Assembly: GCA_032191485.1 (NCBI GenBank)
Contig: JAVDOI010000002.1
Location: 2,734,522-2,798,521, forward strand
DNA: 64,000 nt
Source: Leptoclinus maculatus
Taxonomy: Eukaryota > Chordata > Actinopteri > Perciformes > Stichaeidae
Direction of reading: 5' to 3'
In this document: positions 13,071 through 31,461 of the stretch, piece after piece
Numbering within the stretch: position 1 is the first letter of the stretch
How the letters are laid out: each line of letters begins with the position of its first letter
Notes under the pieces: model-generated
The model's input: only the letters and a program-made list of their open reading frames with translations
Databases searched by the model: none
What the model was told of the DNA's origin: nothing
Position numbers and translations under genes: made by a program

Positions 13071-14840
13071 GCCCTGAATGCAGCAGCTCTCTCTCTCATG
13101 GCTTTGTTGCCCCCGGGGGACTATCACAGCAGATCTTATTGCACAACAACATGTAAGTCCTTCACAACAAGCTACAACACCCCCCCCCCCCTGTTGTAGA
13201 AAGACATGGCCATAAAACACATAATACGCAAGGACGACTTTTGCAAATTGTGTGCCTTTGGCCTTGTAACGATGCCAACAAGACCTCATCTGGATTTTTG
13301 CACTGACGTGTGGGCGGGATGGAAAAAATAAAACACTTGGAAATCTCTTTTTAACGGTCTGAATTTGATTGACAGTTTGATTCATTCTGCTTAGAATAAA
13401 ACTACGTACGTCAATTTTTATGTTTTCAAAACTACCAAAATACTATATGGATTACTATATCGCATACACACAGTTAGAACGTAGTATGGAATCGGAGCAC
13501 AGCATTGGACCGATTCTGATCACAATCATGCCAAGTATTCCCAGCATGGGATGCCTTCAGGCTGCAATGCATTCTGGTCTATACAGACTATTGGCACCAC
13601 CAAATGCAATGCGTGTTATTTTAAATGGTTAAAAATAATTACCAAACGTGTGAGTACACTTAACACTGCGCATAAAGTTTTTCTAAAGGCCATTACGGCT
13701 GATTTGTTTACACGCTCAGGTCTGCTAGAATTAAAAATATGAACTGGCACAATGTGATTTTAGCCTTGAAGTCCGCCCCTGAACAAGCTAAAACACACAG
13801 TAAGGTATACACGCAGGCTTTCGACAACAACCCAGTTCAGCCGTGTGGAATCTGTCACAAGTAGCCTGATGACATTTAGACCTGTGAATCTGTCTGCTGC
13901 TGATCTGAGGAGGGCACCTCTATCTTCTAGAGCCAGCCACATCCTGCCTGAAACTATGTCACGACCCATCCCCCCTCACCCTACTAATCTTCATTGGAAG
14001 TCTGGAAACACACACACACACACACACACCTCACTCACACACACCTCACTCACACACACACACCTCACTCAGAATCCCTTGCCCACCAAATCAGCTGATG
14101 TTTTTCTGTTGTTTCAACCAACAGGCCTGTACCAGGGCTCAAAAACAAGGGCTTTCCCCTAAACCTCTGCTCTCCTGTGTAGTTACCGCGCGCGCACGCA
14201 CGCACGCACACAAACTCTTCCCACGCATAATTAGTGGCTGATAGATACTGGCAACGTCCTACATCCCTTAAGCGCCCACGAAGCTCGTCTTCCAGCACTT
14301 CGTTAACTCGAAATGAGAGGTTTGTGTTGAGAGAAAACAAACTTTTTAAGACTTTGAATGAAAGCGTCGCGCGCGCGCACAAACGCTCCCTCTTTCTTTC
14401 TGTTGTTGGCTCGCGCTTGCTTGTTCACCTCCAGGTGTCAACCTCGACAGCAACCAAATCATCCACTTTTACCACAACACATAACTGTAACCAAATGATT
14501 TACTAAAAGAGACCATATCCTAAAACCCGACAGTTAGTTTGTGATAAAAAAAACAAATTAACTTAGTTAACGCTAATTGCTGAGGGAGTTATCCGTGTGC
14601 CGTTCACTCATTAAAAACTGTCATTTTTTTGGGACTGAGGGCATCACTCACCTCGTTCAACTGCAACAACTTCACCGCTGAAGGGCGTTCTCGAGCCGGA
14701 GAAAACGCGTCCGACGAGACAAAAAAATTAAACTTTGTTTTTTTTAAGTTTAGCGTCAGTTGTTGTGTTTGTTCCACCGCCGGGTGAGACTCGTCGGTGT
14801 GAGGCTCAGCACAGATTCAAGGCAGCGTACTCCAATGGGC
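13071..14840. other. Non-coding stretch with CA-rich tract
   Basis: A compound CA tract lies at about 14,009-14,068 and an alternating CG/CA tract near 14,186-14,212. No coding exon is supported. Confidence 0.4.
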
Positions 14841-14844
14841 GTGA

Positions 14845-16527
14845 CTTCTTCTTCTTCTGTTGCTTTTAATGGCGGTTGGTAAAACAGCTTTCGGGTGCAT
14901 TAGCGCCACCCACTAATCTGGAGTGTGGACGAAGGATAGCCTCTGTAATACGACAACAAAACAAAGAAGATTAAAATAAACAAACAAACAAAAGGAAACG
15001 AATGAAATAAAATAAAAGAGAGAAAAAAAACGTTTCCTCAAATTCTATTTAATACTCTCGAGGAAGTTTCCAATATTTGTCACTAAAGCTTTTCTTTTGT
15101 ACATTAATGATATTTTCCTCTCCAATCCCTCTCAGTCCATTTTTCCAAACTTTTCTCTCGTTGAATCGTACCTCTGACAGAACAATAAAACATCACCACA
15201 GTTTCTTCTTCTTCACATAATTCATACTCTCCATTATTCTGCTTTCCAATAACATAGAGGGAACTGTTAAGACCAGTATGACCATCCTTTAGTCTAGTTA
15301 GAATCCTCTCCTCTTTCCTATTTCGTCCACTAGATCCTGCACTACCAACCAATGGTTTATTTTTTAATAATAATTTGTAATAAACCTTCCTTTACTCCCT
15401 TCATTCCATTCGTTCTGCGATATCTTTTTGATTTGTCCCTTAATCACCACTTTAGCTTCTGACATACTTATATTTACATTAATGTTATTCCTCCCACTCT
15501 TCAAAGCACTTTTTCGCTGCTTTATCCGCCTTCTCATTCCCATTAACTATGAGCAGGGAGCCACACACAGTTAACACACAGCTGCATCTGATGGATTCTG
15601 GATAGTGATCGCAGTATTTCATACAATAAATCCTCTCTCTGGCCTGGCGTCCTCCACCCATTGAAAGTAAATAACTATGGCCACCATCTCACGTGCAAAC
15701 ACAGATAAGTCACCACCAAGTCTCCTCACACACTCAACATTGAATTGTGGGATTACTGCTGCTGCTGCTGCTGCTGTTCTACCAGTCTCAGGGTCTTTAG
15801 ATCCATCTGTATGAATCTGTAAAATAACGTTCATCTCATCATCAGTTCAAGGAGGCCAAGATCAATTTCTGGCTGTGGCAAGGAGGAATAGCTGGCAGAA
15901 CCACAGTGGGAGAACAACTTCTATCCAGTAAACCCAATTCACTAGCCTTCTTCTTAACAACCCAACCAAAGCTCTCTGTTGGCCTTTTTTTCATGTTCCC
16001 AGCATCTCCTTATTGTCAGATGGTTGTTATGTCCTTGTACTGTAAACTGACCCAATATGTCATCATGATCTGGATTCTTCTCAACTCCAATGGCATCTCC
16101 CCCATTTCTACATGCAATGCAGGCACACATGTTTTAAAAGGCCCACTACATATCTGTAATGCTTGTGCTTGGATTACATGCAGGTTTCCCAATATGTACA
16201 TTCCAGGTGAGCCTGGCATCAAATCACATTCTTAAAAATATGAGCGAGTCTATCCTTTTCAGCTCCATGCCATATAAATGCATTTTGACCTCTGTTCCAA
16301 TTTTTTTTCTTGTAAAGAAAAGCGTAGTTGTTTTCTCAACAGGAAATTGAAACCCCCGTCCCAATGACTGTTCAACTCTTTTGATTGTTTCCTGCATCTG
16401 TTTCGCAACATATTCCACGTTCCTACCTCTTTTCCACAGTGCTCCATCATCTGCAAATAAAGATCTCCCTATATTTTGTCCAACATTATCATCATCAATT
16501 ATTATTGAAAACAACAAAGGACTAATT
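14845..16527 (-). mobile_element. 5'-truncated, decayed I/Nimb-like LINE
   Basis: Read on the minus strand, pieces of a non-LTR retrotransposon ORF2 appear in the correct order. A reverse-transcriptase fragment with the box SLFADDGALWKRG lies near 16,430-16,470. An RNase H fragment containing QIHTDGSKDPETGRT lies near 15,780-15,820, and a C-terminal segment with LTRLKDGHTGLNSSLYVIG at about 15,240-15,300. The strand then ends in a GAA-type tail at 14,845-14,858 (CTTCTTCTTCTTC on the plus strand). The pieces are in different frames with stops and the N-terminal half is missing, so this is a dead 5'-truncated copy. The I/Nimb assignment rests on RNase H plus the GAA tail. Confidence 0.75.
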
Positions 16528-19080
16528 CCTGGACGGATGGCTGGATGGATAGATAGATAAGTAAATAATATTAAGAGTAAAACATATTAAAACTTCACTA
16601 TTTTATAGCGTGAAGGTTGAGCCAGAGACAGAGTTCAGCCCGGTTTTGAACTATCCGGTTGACAGCAGGTGAGAGATAAAGGCTGGTTGAGGTGGCCCAG
16701 GAAGGAGAGGAGTCAGTGTTTGGTGCAGTATGTGGCAAAGAGGAAAAAGTGATTCCGAGGAACTCGAGGTATTTGTGAAGCTGAAGGACAGAAGAACCTG
16801 GCATCTCTGTGCCAGGAGCCCCCCTGGCTAGAGAAAGCTGATGCGATCGCTGAGGTAGGCGACTGAGGGTGCTGGCGTTCCCCCTGCTGAGGCTGGCTGA
16901 TGTGATTGCTGGAAGTAGACAGCTGGGGGCACTGGCATCCTAGTGTCAGGTGCCCGTTCCAACTGCTGGTACGGGCGGAGCTTTTTATCGAAACATAGGA
17001 AGCAGGGCAACCAATGGACGGGCAGGAATCGTCTTGAACGAGGACGTCGCCGAGACAGCACGAGACAGCATGGCGTCTGCTGTTTGCCCCGGAAGAACGA
17101 CAAATTGATGCAGTCAAGTCACGTGTCTGTAACATCGTGTCGGTTGTAAAAAGCCTACATGCATTTTATATGTGTTTATGTATATACACATACACACATA
17201 TTTATATACAGAGAGTGAGAGTTACTTTAAGAAGTCTTTATTTCCGAATAACTTAGAACCAGTTTGTGTTGGTGCATCTGTTACACCTGTAGCTACACAT
17301 GAGGCACTTTACTGTAAAACAGAATGTGCTATGAGAGATGAACATGAACTGGTTGAACTGGAAAGGTGACACGGTTCACGTGAAGCACCTCCCCTGAAAG
17401 AAATGGGACCTGGATTTCTGTAAATCTGTTTCTTTGGTGACACAGACGTTTGCAAATTACTGTGTGTAATGTGACGCTGATAAGAGCGCATCGCCCAGCT
17501 CCAATAAGTGCAGCTGAAATAAAGCAGCTGTGCAAAGAGCAATGACTACGGTAGAAATCCTTTTTTAATTGGTCTCTTTTATCGTCACCAGAGACTGCTG
17601 ATCCCTTTTGTGCAACTCACGAGGGGACAAAAACAAAGAGAGCAGAGGCGGCAGCAGGAACAAAGGGTGAGCCAGAGATATAACCGCCGTCACACGTACA
17701 GAGGTTAGGCGACATAAAAGAAAACACACCTCGTGAAAAAGGACTTTCAAGAGAAGTCACTACACAGACACAAAGGAGGTTGACTTCCAAAAAGCAGCTC
17801 AAAACTGCTCTGGCACTCTGGAATTGTAGTTTTATTTTGTCAGACTGAAGTATCCCAACAATAGGGTGGATTATCAACTTTCAGTCGGACATTCGTGGTT
17901 TCCAGATGATGAACCCGCCTGACTTTTCCTCTTGCATTACCATGAGGTCTACATTTGTGGTTTTGGTTGAAACTATTGACTAGATTGCCAGGAAATTTGT
18001 GTCCTGGCATGTCAACCTTAAATTGTAATAACCCAAATTTGGTGAATATAAAGCAATCTTTTGCCATGAATTGTTGACATCAATATTTGTACCACTTTTT
18101 TTTAAATACTCAATACTTTGTGCCAATCTCCAAAACGAAAAATCAATGAAGTTTGGACGCTGGCAACGCATTCTTCTGACACAGTTCAATTTGATAAGAA
18201 ATCTATGCGCTGCATGCTTCATCAGTTCTATGGTGACTGAGCGTTAATGACACAACAATGGCTGCTGCAGCGGCGTACCACAAATGATGATTCTCTTGGC
18301 CTTTTGATATCAGATTACTAGAAGACAAAATAGATCCAGTCTGAGCTTTCCATTGGAAACCATCCCCACACTAATGGTTAGATAGTACGAGTATGAAGTA
18401 GGCCGATGATTGGACATTTTAATGTTGTGGCTGTCCATCTACCAAATCTACAAAACACATTCAGATTTACCACAAAGTAGAGACCTACTTTTTATTTCTG
18501 TGTATAAGATCAGTTTGAATTTGTCTCTTTGGGGTACTGAATATTTCAAACTGAAGCATAAGCCAAAATCCAGTGCTGTTTTTGTCTCCCCAAGGCAGCT
18601 TCACGTGGGAAGTTGAGGTTTTCTCAAAGGTTTGAGAAGAGAAAGAAGTCCTTCTGAATGTTCACAAAGACATTCCTCAAATTGCCCCCAAGAAGAGCAT
18701 CAGTTCAACAAAATGTACAATGTAGAGAACAAGAAACAAACAGGTAGTGTGTGGGAACCGAAACCCACTGTTGAACTTTGACACAAAACCTGCTTCTTTC
18801 TTTCTTTTATTCTTTTAACCCATCATTGAAATCATGTGCAGAAAAACCTTCATGGTCCTGGACCAAGTAATGCTACTTCATATGCACTCAATATTAAAAA
18901 TGAACGAGGCTTAATGGAATTTTTTTTATTTTTTTTATCCTTTTCCTACAAGTGCTGAGGTTCTTGAGATGCAATGTTTTGGCAGGATGCTAACGCTGCT
19001 ATCCTGCCTGTGTGGCACCAGATGTTTGAGGTGTTAAGGACACAATGGAAGCCTTTTACAATATATCTATATCGTTCTTA
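16528..19080. other. Non-coding stretch, nothing recognised
   Basis: Open frames such as 16,713-17,135 (minus) have no recognisable domain, lack an initiation or splice context and overlap other frames. No terminal repeats were found. Confidence 0.4.
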
Positions 19081-19083
19081 ATA

Positions 19084-19310
19084 GACTGCCCTGGGTGGGT
19101 TCTAGATGAAACACTTGGAATATTATTAAAGGGTGCTTCGGTAAAACCCCCTGAATGCACCCTTTGAATGTGGAAAGGTTCTGGATGGGACCATTACGCC
19201 ACAGAAGGGTACTCTGTATAGAACCTCTCATTGGGGTTTCTGGGTGGAACCTTCCACAGAATGTTCTCGGTATAACCCTTTATGTTGGGTTCAAGTTAGA
19301 ACTCTCTACG
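19084..19310. repeat. GGTTCT/AGAACC-type short repeat array
   Basis: Short, alternately inverted motifs such as GGGTTCTAG, AAAGGTTCTGGATGG, GTATAGAACCTC and GGTATAACCC recur about every 20-40 bases. This resembles diverged arrays of the GGTTCT/AGAACC palindromic repeat found in many teleost genomes. Confidence 0.45.
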
Positions 19311-19622
19311 GTGAGACTAACAAAAGATGCTATCACGTTGAATTCTGGGAGGTGTAGGAGCCAAAAGTCGGGAGATCTCTGCTGCCTTGCTTTGAGCCAT
19401 TCCATCTTTAAATCTCTCTCAAGTCCCATCAAATGTATGGAAGTGCAATATTACATCACCGGAGTGTTTAAGACATATTGTGAATGAAAACAAAGCTCAG
19501 GTTTATGACAATGTAATATGACAATCGCAAAGAAAAGGTATAAATAATAATGATAATAAAATAGTCATACAGCAGGAATAGTCACACTGACTCAGTCTTT
19601 ACAATCAGTCAAATGAAACAAA

Positions 19623-21455
19623 TTTATTGCATACACAATGTCTGAAATTTACTTTTGAGTTACCTGACTTGTTAACTGATTAACCTTCGCCTTTTTACAA
19701 CAAACGCACATTTTGTCACACGGATAGCCTTACCCTTTTCAGTGCTATGCCCCGTATCAAATCCATTTGCTCACTGACGTATACATTGGATCAGGTGCAA
19801 CAGAATGCATTAGAATTGAGAAACTACAATGTCGCTCACTGACAAACTCACAGTCAACATGTCGGGGAAAACGTCACTCATTCGTCTCTCCGCGGACTGA
19901 TCGGACCAACATTTGGCACTCGCCGGGGGCTAAATTCGGACCGCGTGTGCATAAATACTCACACGGACACACACACCTGCATGCACGCGAGGTGTGCGAC
20001 GTGTGTGTTGGGGAAGCATTACTTAATTTGTCTCATCTCTACTACAGGCCCACTTAAAAATCTGATCTTGGCCGTATTTTAAAAAATCTGGAAAAAAAAC
20101 TAAGTGGACATTTCTCTACATTAGCAGCAATTGTACAGCCATGGAGCAGACGGGACAGGGCTGCGGCCATTTAAAACCTCTAAAATAAGGACCCGAGCGA
20201 CTCCCCCTCACTCTTGCATGAACTACACTCGGGCAACATTTGGAAACGGCGTAGAAAGTCACCGGACTTGCAGAACTGCGTGGTGTCTGTACACTTTGCG
20301 CCTGCAGTAAATACGTGCTATAACATGTTCATACATATGTTTCTGTACCCATGTCACGAGTGCAGATCCCAGTTCAGTTATTGCACACGGCGAATCAGAC
20401 GATATCGTGAATTTTCAAAAGGGAAGAATCCTTTTTGAAGTTGCTACTTAATACATCACCCCATCTACATTGTGTCCCAATGTTTCCTGCGTGTGGTTAG
20501 CTTCATTCTACCCTTCTAGCCTGTTAGCGTAGCTGGATTCAAGTACCAATTCAACTTAACGAGTTCTTGAGTCTCTACTTTACAAAGTGGAATTGAATCT
20601 GGATTCAGTCTACACTTAAAAAAAGGGGACAGGGTGGGTTATCTTTGAACTAGGCCTACCGACAGCATAGAACAGACATACATAGAGATAAAGTTATATA
20701 TTAGCTTAGTATATATAATATACAAACAGTATACATAGTCTCTGTGACAGTGGTGGACAGGAGGAGAGGAGACAGAACGATAGGCAGGGTTGAACCTTTA
20801 GTCTCTGTCGGGTTCCCAGTGTGTGTGTGTGTGTGTTACACCCTTTTCACACCAAAACTACGACCTGTGTTTGCCGTCCGTGGTTTATCTGAACCAGGTC
20901 CTCCGCTTTGTTCCGCTGCCTGGGGAGAAAGCGGGTCCCACACTGCTCGGCTTTGGCATACACAAGTACACAGGTTACTTTAGTAACTATGGGATAGTGT
21001 AGTAGTAGTATATACGGGGTAGAATTGAGACAAAGAAATCCCACGGTTTCACCAGATCACACCCGTCTGCCAGTGTGAAATCCAACATCGCAACGCGACA
21101 ACCCTGTTTAGCGGACCTACGGCTGGCAAACCCAAATCTCGTGGGAACAGCGACAAGCGCGCATTGGAAATCGGGGATAATATTCGAGCGTGTGAGCGGT
21201 CAAACGCAGGTTGAACCTGAGTCCCGTGACAAACACAGGGCGGGGAACGCCGTTACAAGGATGCGAGTGTGCGCGTACATCTGGGTGTGTACAGGGGAAG
21301 ACTGATGAGAAACGGTGGCACTCCTGCAAAACAAAAACAGAAGAGAGACAAAGAAGAAAATCAAACATCCGCTAATAGACAGAAAAAAAAAAAGTCATGT
21401 CGTTAGCTCCTAAAGTATGCTCCTGTCAGCACAGCTCCCGCCCACCTTGTCGTCG
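19623..21455 (-). other. naa60: Probable naa60 3' untranslated region
   Basis: This lies directly downstream of the naa60 stop codon on the minus strand. The first AATAAA I noticed on that strand is at 19,623-19,628, which would give a 3' UTR of about 1.8 kb. That end point is a guess from the signal alone. A short GT run lies near 20,819-20,836. No other coding exon was seen. Confidence 0.35.
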
Positions 21456-26821
<5,366 letters not shown>

Positions 26822-26827
26822 TCACAC

Positions 26828-28568
26828 CTGCAGAGACCAACAGAGAGCAAAGAAAGGTATGTTAATGGGTGTTTTGATAGAGTTCTGCTGTTGTTTAACG
26901 CTGCCCCCATTTACTTCACTTCATCGAGACTTTCCTCAGTTTTTTTGATCCTCTGTTCACCATGGAGGCATGCGAGAAAAATCTGATTTTCTTTAAGAAT
27001 TCAAGGTAACGCGGGGTGATACATTGAAACACAAATGGTCATTTTGGGAGTGAAGTCTTCCTTTAAAGACGCCACCCCGGGTCCTGGGACAGGTGCTGGG
27101 ATATTTTAAATTGTTTTAAATAATCATTAGTTGCAGCCTCAATCTGTACCGATAACTCTTTTTTGTACCACTATAATAGTAAGGCTGCAATATGTTTTGA
27201 TTAATTAATAAATTGTTTGGACCATAATTACATCAAAATATGTCACTATAAATCCACTACAATGCAAGGAAACGCCGTTAATTCTCACACGCTGCTCTAT
27301 GTAGTAGTGGGCGTGCAGCATTTAGCAATACGTTGTGTTATGTTTATATTATTTGATACGGACATCACAGAGGCATTGGAATTGTAACATGCCTTTATGC
27401 ACCAGGACCAGATGCACTAATGTTTGTAGCGAAACGCTAATTTACAACACCTGTCCACAGGAGGCTTTAAAAAAAGAAGAAAGAAAATACATCCACAAAA
27501 TACAAGTGTGTCTACAGGGGTGTTAGGTGTGAGAACAATGTTGTTTCTCTTTTACTCATGATTTAATACCTCTATTAAAAACATTAAAATTGTGTTGCAT
27601 TTTCAATTCAGTTGGTAGACAGTTCCATAGGTTTGCTCCTTTAACAGAGAAGACTGATTGTCCAACTGAGGCCCGTGTGTTGACTCTACTGGTGTCTTGT
27701 AACAAATTCATTAAAGACTGATTGTCCAACTGAGGCCCGTGTGTTGACTCTACTGGTGTCTTGTAACAAATTCATTAAGCAGGGAAGGAGCATGACCATG
27801 TAGGCATTTAAAAGCAAGCTTTAAGTTGGAATAGCTTATGAAGATTTCAAAGCTGAACATATTGTGTTTTTGCAAGATGTGACAATGGTGCCGCCTCCTA
27901 TGATGTATAATAGAGCATTTATTATATGTCCTGACATTGTATTTATGGTGTCAGGTGCTTGATGTGCAGAACAGACACCAAATCAGGAGTGAATGATGCC
28001 GTCTCCTCTCCAGGTTATTGACTGCACACAAAAACAAAATATTAAATCCTACAAAAACTATATTGAAAACAAAGAAATACGTGTGCAGAGAATGCATTGT
28101 GTCCATCTCTTGTCATCGAGCGTTGACAGCATGCAGACTCGAAAACAGAAATGATTTCACACCAAACCAGTCTGTGTTAATGTGTCACAGTGTGTTTGTC
28201 CAACGAGCTGACACTCTACACAAACAAGCTTCATGTTGTTATTTCTGACTACATTACCCATGTACACTAAACTATCATTATTATCTCATCAACTTAAGTC
28301 ATATGGTAGATGTCTGCTTTAATCACTAGTAGCTAGCTAGTGAGCCTACCATAGCTTATATCTTCTATCTAATATTGTCTACAGGTCCAATCTTACAATC
28401 ACAATGACAGAATAATGCTCACACAGTCACAGTACAATAGTTCACAGTGTAAAACACGCAGTGCGCTGCTAAAGCAGGCTCTTTACGAGTAGAACACCTG
28501 TCTGCTAATTAGCAACCAGGCTAGCCTTAGTTAGCGCTAGCTGACGTTCGGTTGCTAAGCTAACGTAC
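26828..28568 (-). other. naa60: naa60 intron 1 (5' UTR intron)
   Basis: On the minus strand a donor GTACGT at 28,568-28,563 follows GAAACGAG, and an acceptor TCTCTGCAG at 26,828-26,836 precedes GTGTGAATG, whose ATG is the naa60 start. Apart from the 64-bp duplication and AT-rich sequence, nothing coding was seen. Confidence 0.6.
27651..27778. repeat. Exact 64-bp tandem duplication in naa60 intron 1
   Basis: The 64-bp unit starting AGACTGATTGTCCAACTGAG and ending CAAATTCATTAA is present twice in direct succession with no differences that I can see. The sequence around it looks like an older repeat, so this is a recent slippage or repair duplication within it. Confidence 0.95.
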
Positions 28569-28750
28569 CTCGTTTCAACACCGGCACCGGAGGAAAGTCG
28601 AGGAGAATGATATTCCCTGGGTATCCAGCGATGCGGCCGCTACTCCGGACACACAGGCTGCTAAGCTAGCCAAAGCTCTCCCTGCTTAGATAACAGCTGG
28701 ATGTTTTCTTCCTGTTTGTGGCTGCTACACTAATGACGTCACGCAGCGTT
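28569..28750 (-). promoter_or_regulatory. naa60: naa60 non-coding first exon and core promoter
   Basis: The exon ends at 28,569 with a good donor. Upstream on the minus strand is a palindromic CRE, TGACGTCA, at 28,734-28,741, and an ETS-like CGGAAGG at about 28,754-28,760. The area is GC-richer than its surroundings. The same CRE and ETS arrangement is preserved in the duplicated copy at 59.7 kb. The transcription start site itself is inferred, not seen. Confidence 0.6.
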
Positions 28751-28985
28751 TCCTTCCGTGATCAAGTCGGTCGGTGTTAAACACAGCAGTGCTTTATCGC
28801 CCCCTGCCGGGCTGAAACCAAATAACCAAAAGAACCCACTCCCTTGTCCTGTTTCCTTACTGCTGTGCTGCAGCCACTTTTTCTTGAGTAAAAGTAGCAA
28901 TATTACAGTTGTTAGAGGGTCTGTAATATTTTTACGAATTCCTCTGGACGGACTGCCCTGGTCAGTAGGTGTTAGAAGACACTAT
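28651..28985. repeat. naa60 promoter block, copy 1 of a duplicated segment
   Basis: Matches 59,687-59,970 in the same orientation at high identity across the CRE, ETS-like site and GATCAAGTCGGTCGGTGTTA. The main differences are a 10-base indel after GCTAAGCT and loss here of about 28 bases that in copy 2 read as a hAT terminus (CAGTGGTAGAATAA). Confidence 0.85.
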
Positions 28986-29118
28986 AGCAAAACAATGTAC
29001 AAAAAGACCAAAAACGAAAAATAAATTGAGTTTTATGAACTTAGTTCAGGAACAGGGACCATGCCCCGAACACAGCTCATTTCCTCCGCACAAAGTATTT
29101 AAGCACAACGAACCTGTT

Positions 29119-29992
29119 CACTTCGATGACAACGGTCATCGGCCTCATCAGGGACGGTGATGAGTCTGCGTACAGATGGGAGGTTGAACAGCTGGTCCTC
29201 TGGTGTGGTCAGAACAACCTGGAGCTGAACAAGTTCAAAACTGTGGAGATGACAGTGGACTTCAGGAGGAGCCCCCCCCCACCATACTCAACAGCACAGT
29301 GTCTGTGGTGAAGACCTTCAGGTTTCTGGGATTCACAATCTCCCAGGACCTGAAGTAGGCCTCCAACATCGACACCGTCAGGAAGTTCAACCAGCTCAGG
29401 AAGTTCAACCTGCCTCAGGAGCTGCTGATTCTGTTTTACTCAGCCACCATCCAGTCTGTTCTCTGCTCCTCTATCACTGTGTGGTTTGGATCGGCCACCA
29501 AACATGACAGAAACAGACTACAACGGACTGTCAGGTCTGCAGAGAGAATCATTGGTGCTAGCCTGCCCTCCGTCCTGGACTCGTACACCTCCAGAGTCAG
29601 GAAACGGGCTGGAAAGATCACTGCAGACCCTTCACACCCTGGACACAAGCTGTTCCAACTCCTCCCCTCTGGGACACCAGACACAGGAACAGCTTCTTTC
29701 CACTGGCCGTCACTCTGATGAACAATTAATGAGATATTCTGCACTACTACCTCCATTTGCACTATAACCTCAATTCCACTGTCGTTGTTGTATATAGGTT
29801 TATGTTCATATATATATATATATACTTTGGATATACTATATTTATATTTATTAGTACATAGTCGTTAAACGTTAAATGTTTATACTTACATCTGTTCTAC
29901 TTTTTTTGGTTGTCCTTGTTTTATGTTTTTTTACATTTCTCTTGTTTATTTGCGTATACGCATACATGGCCAATAAAGCTGATTCTAATTCT
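29119..29992 (+). mobile_element. 5'-truncated L2-like LINE, 3' end
   Basis: Open pieces encode the C-terminal part of a non-LTR reverse transcriptase. ESAYRWEVEQLVLWCGQNNL is at about 29,165-29,225, the segment FLGFTISQDLK follows, then SVLCSSITVWFGSATKHDRN and SHPGHKLFQLLPSG at about 29,455-29,675. Frameshifts and a stop separate them. The 3' UTR ends in GGCCAATAAAGCTGATTC, the usual end of fish L2-type elements. It is dead and lacks the catalytic palm. Its last about 60 bp are shared with the second segment at 37.4 kb. Confidence 0.8.
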
Positions 29993-30037
29993 TCCTCTTC
30001 GACACAGTTTTCTGATCCCTCGCCCCAACCCCGTTTT

Positions 30038-30039
<2 letters not shown>

Positions 30040-30094
<55 letters not shown>

Positions 30095-30103
30095 CTCTCT
30101 CTC
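30040..30103. repeat. (CT)n microsatellite
   Basis: CT run broken once by CGCT. The corresponding tract in copy 2 lies at 37,481-37,517 and is shorter. Confidence 0.9.
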
Positions 30104-30285
30104 ACAGGATTACAGGAACAACGGGGGACTCTGCACCACCAGAGCTTCCGAAGAGACGGCCCCCACTCTACAGTCTCCATTCCCCTCGTTCCCGCCAGCC
30201 ACCGGACACCAACGGTCCCCCATCGCTCCCCCAACCTTCTTTCTACAACCCTCTCTACCCTCCTTGTTTCTTCTTCACTACACCC

Positions 30286-30788
30286 TTTCATCCCTCTACC
30301 CCATCCCTACCGTACATCCCTTCATCCCTCTACCCCATCCCTACCCTACATCCCTTCATCCCTCTACCCCATCCCTACCGTACATCCCTTCATCCCTCTA
30401 CCCCATCCCTACCCTACATCCCTTCATCCCTCTACCCCATCCCTACCGTACATCCCTTCATCCCTCTACCCCATCCCTACCCTACATCCCTTCATCCCTC
30501 TACCCCATCCCTACCGTACATCCCTTCATCCCTCTACCCCATCCCTACCCTACATCCCTTCATCCCTCTACCCCATCCCTACCCTACATCCCTTCATCCC
30601 TCTACCCCATCCCTACCCTACATCCCTTCATCCCTCTACCCCATCCCTACCGTACATCCCTTCATCCCTCTACCCCATCCCTACCCTACATCCCTTCATC
30701 CCTCTACCCCATCCCTACCGTACATCCCTTCATCCCTCTACCCCATCCCTACCCTACATCCCTTCATCCCTCGACCCCATCCCTAGAC
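30286..30788. repeat. 34-bp minisatellite, ~15 units
   Basis: The unit can be written CATCCCTTCATCCCTCTACC followed by CCATCCCTACCSTA, 34 bp. A single G/C variant near the end mostly alternates, making a 68-bp higher-order unit. Three consecutive C-type units near 30,545-30,640 break the alternation. Frames of 249-324 aa crossing it (LHPFIPLPHPY-type repeats) are translations of the repeat, not proteins. Confidence 0.95.
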
Positions 30789-31205
30789 CCCATTGTAAGA
30801 GCCACATTCAATTTGCTGTTAGAGATCAATAAAACACGTCTTGCTTTCACCTACGAGCGGTGTCGGTGTGAGCTATGTGCATAGGACCAGAAACACGTGT
30901 CAACTTAAGGTTTACATTCTGATAAAGGTTTGGACGCTACACCCATCCCTAATCCCTTCATCCCTCGACCCCTTCCGCTTCCTAAATCTAACAATCATTC
31001 CATCACGCAATAAACCTCTTGAAACTCATATTGTTATTGGTGTGGTCCTTGTTAGTGAAATGTAACTTAGAGAAGCCATATGGATCTGTGGCTCTCCAAA
31101 GCAGGCGTCAGCTGTACACAGTGTTCTACACATAGTGCAGTTCGACACACACATACGCACACACACATATAGCAAAGTCATACGGCCAAGCATTGAACAC
31201 ACACA

Positions 31206-31461
<256 letters not shown>

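Noticed and set aside
16713..17135. 140-aa minus-strand frame
   Set aside because: No recognisable domain, biased composition, overlaps another open frame, and no splice or polyadenylation context.
1..21455. A further protein-coding gene left of naa60
   Set aside because: I looked for conserved exon-like frames with flanking splice sites on both strands and found only LINE ORF remnants and repeat shadows.
30286..30788. Interstitial telomere-like CCCTAC repeat
   Set aside because: The repeating unit is 34 bp with CCCTAC occurring once per unit, not TTAGGG/CCCTAA repeats.
29876..30884. Overlapping 249-324 aa open frames with LHPFIPLPHPY-type repeats
   Set aside because: All are translations of CT and 34-bp minisatellite repeats, open in three frames at once because the unit lacks stops. 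No gene.
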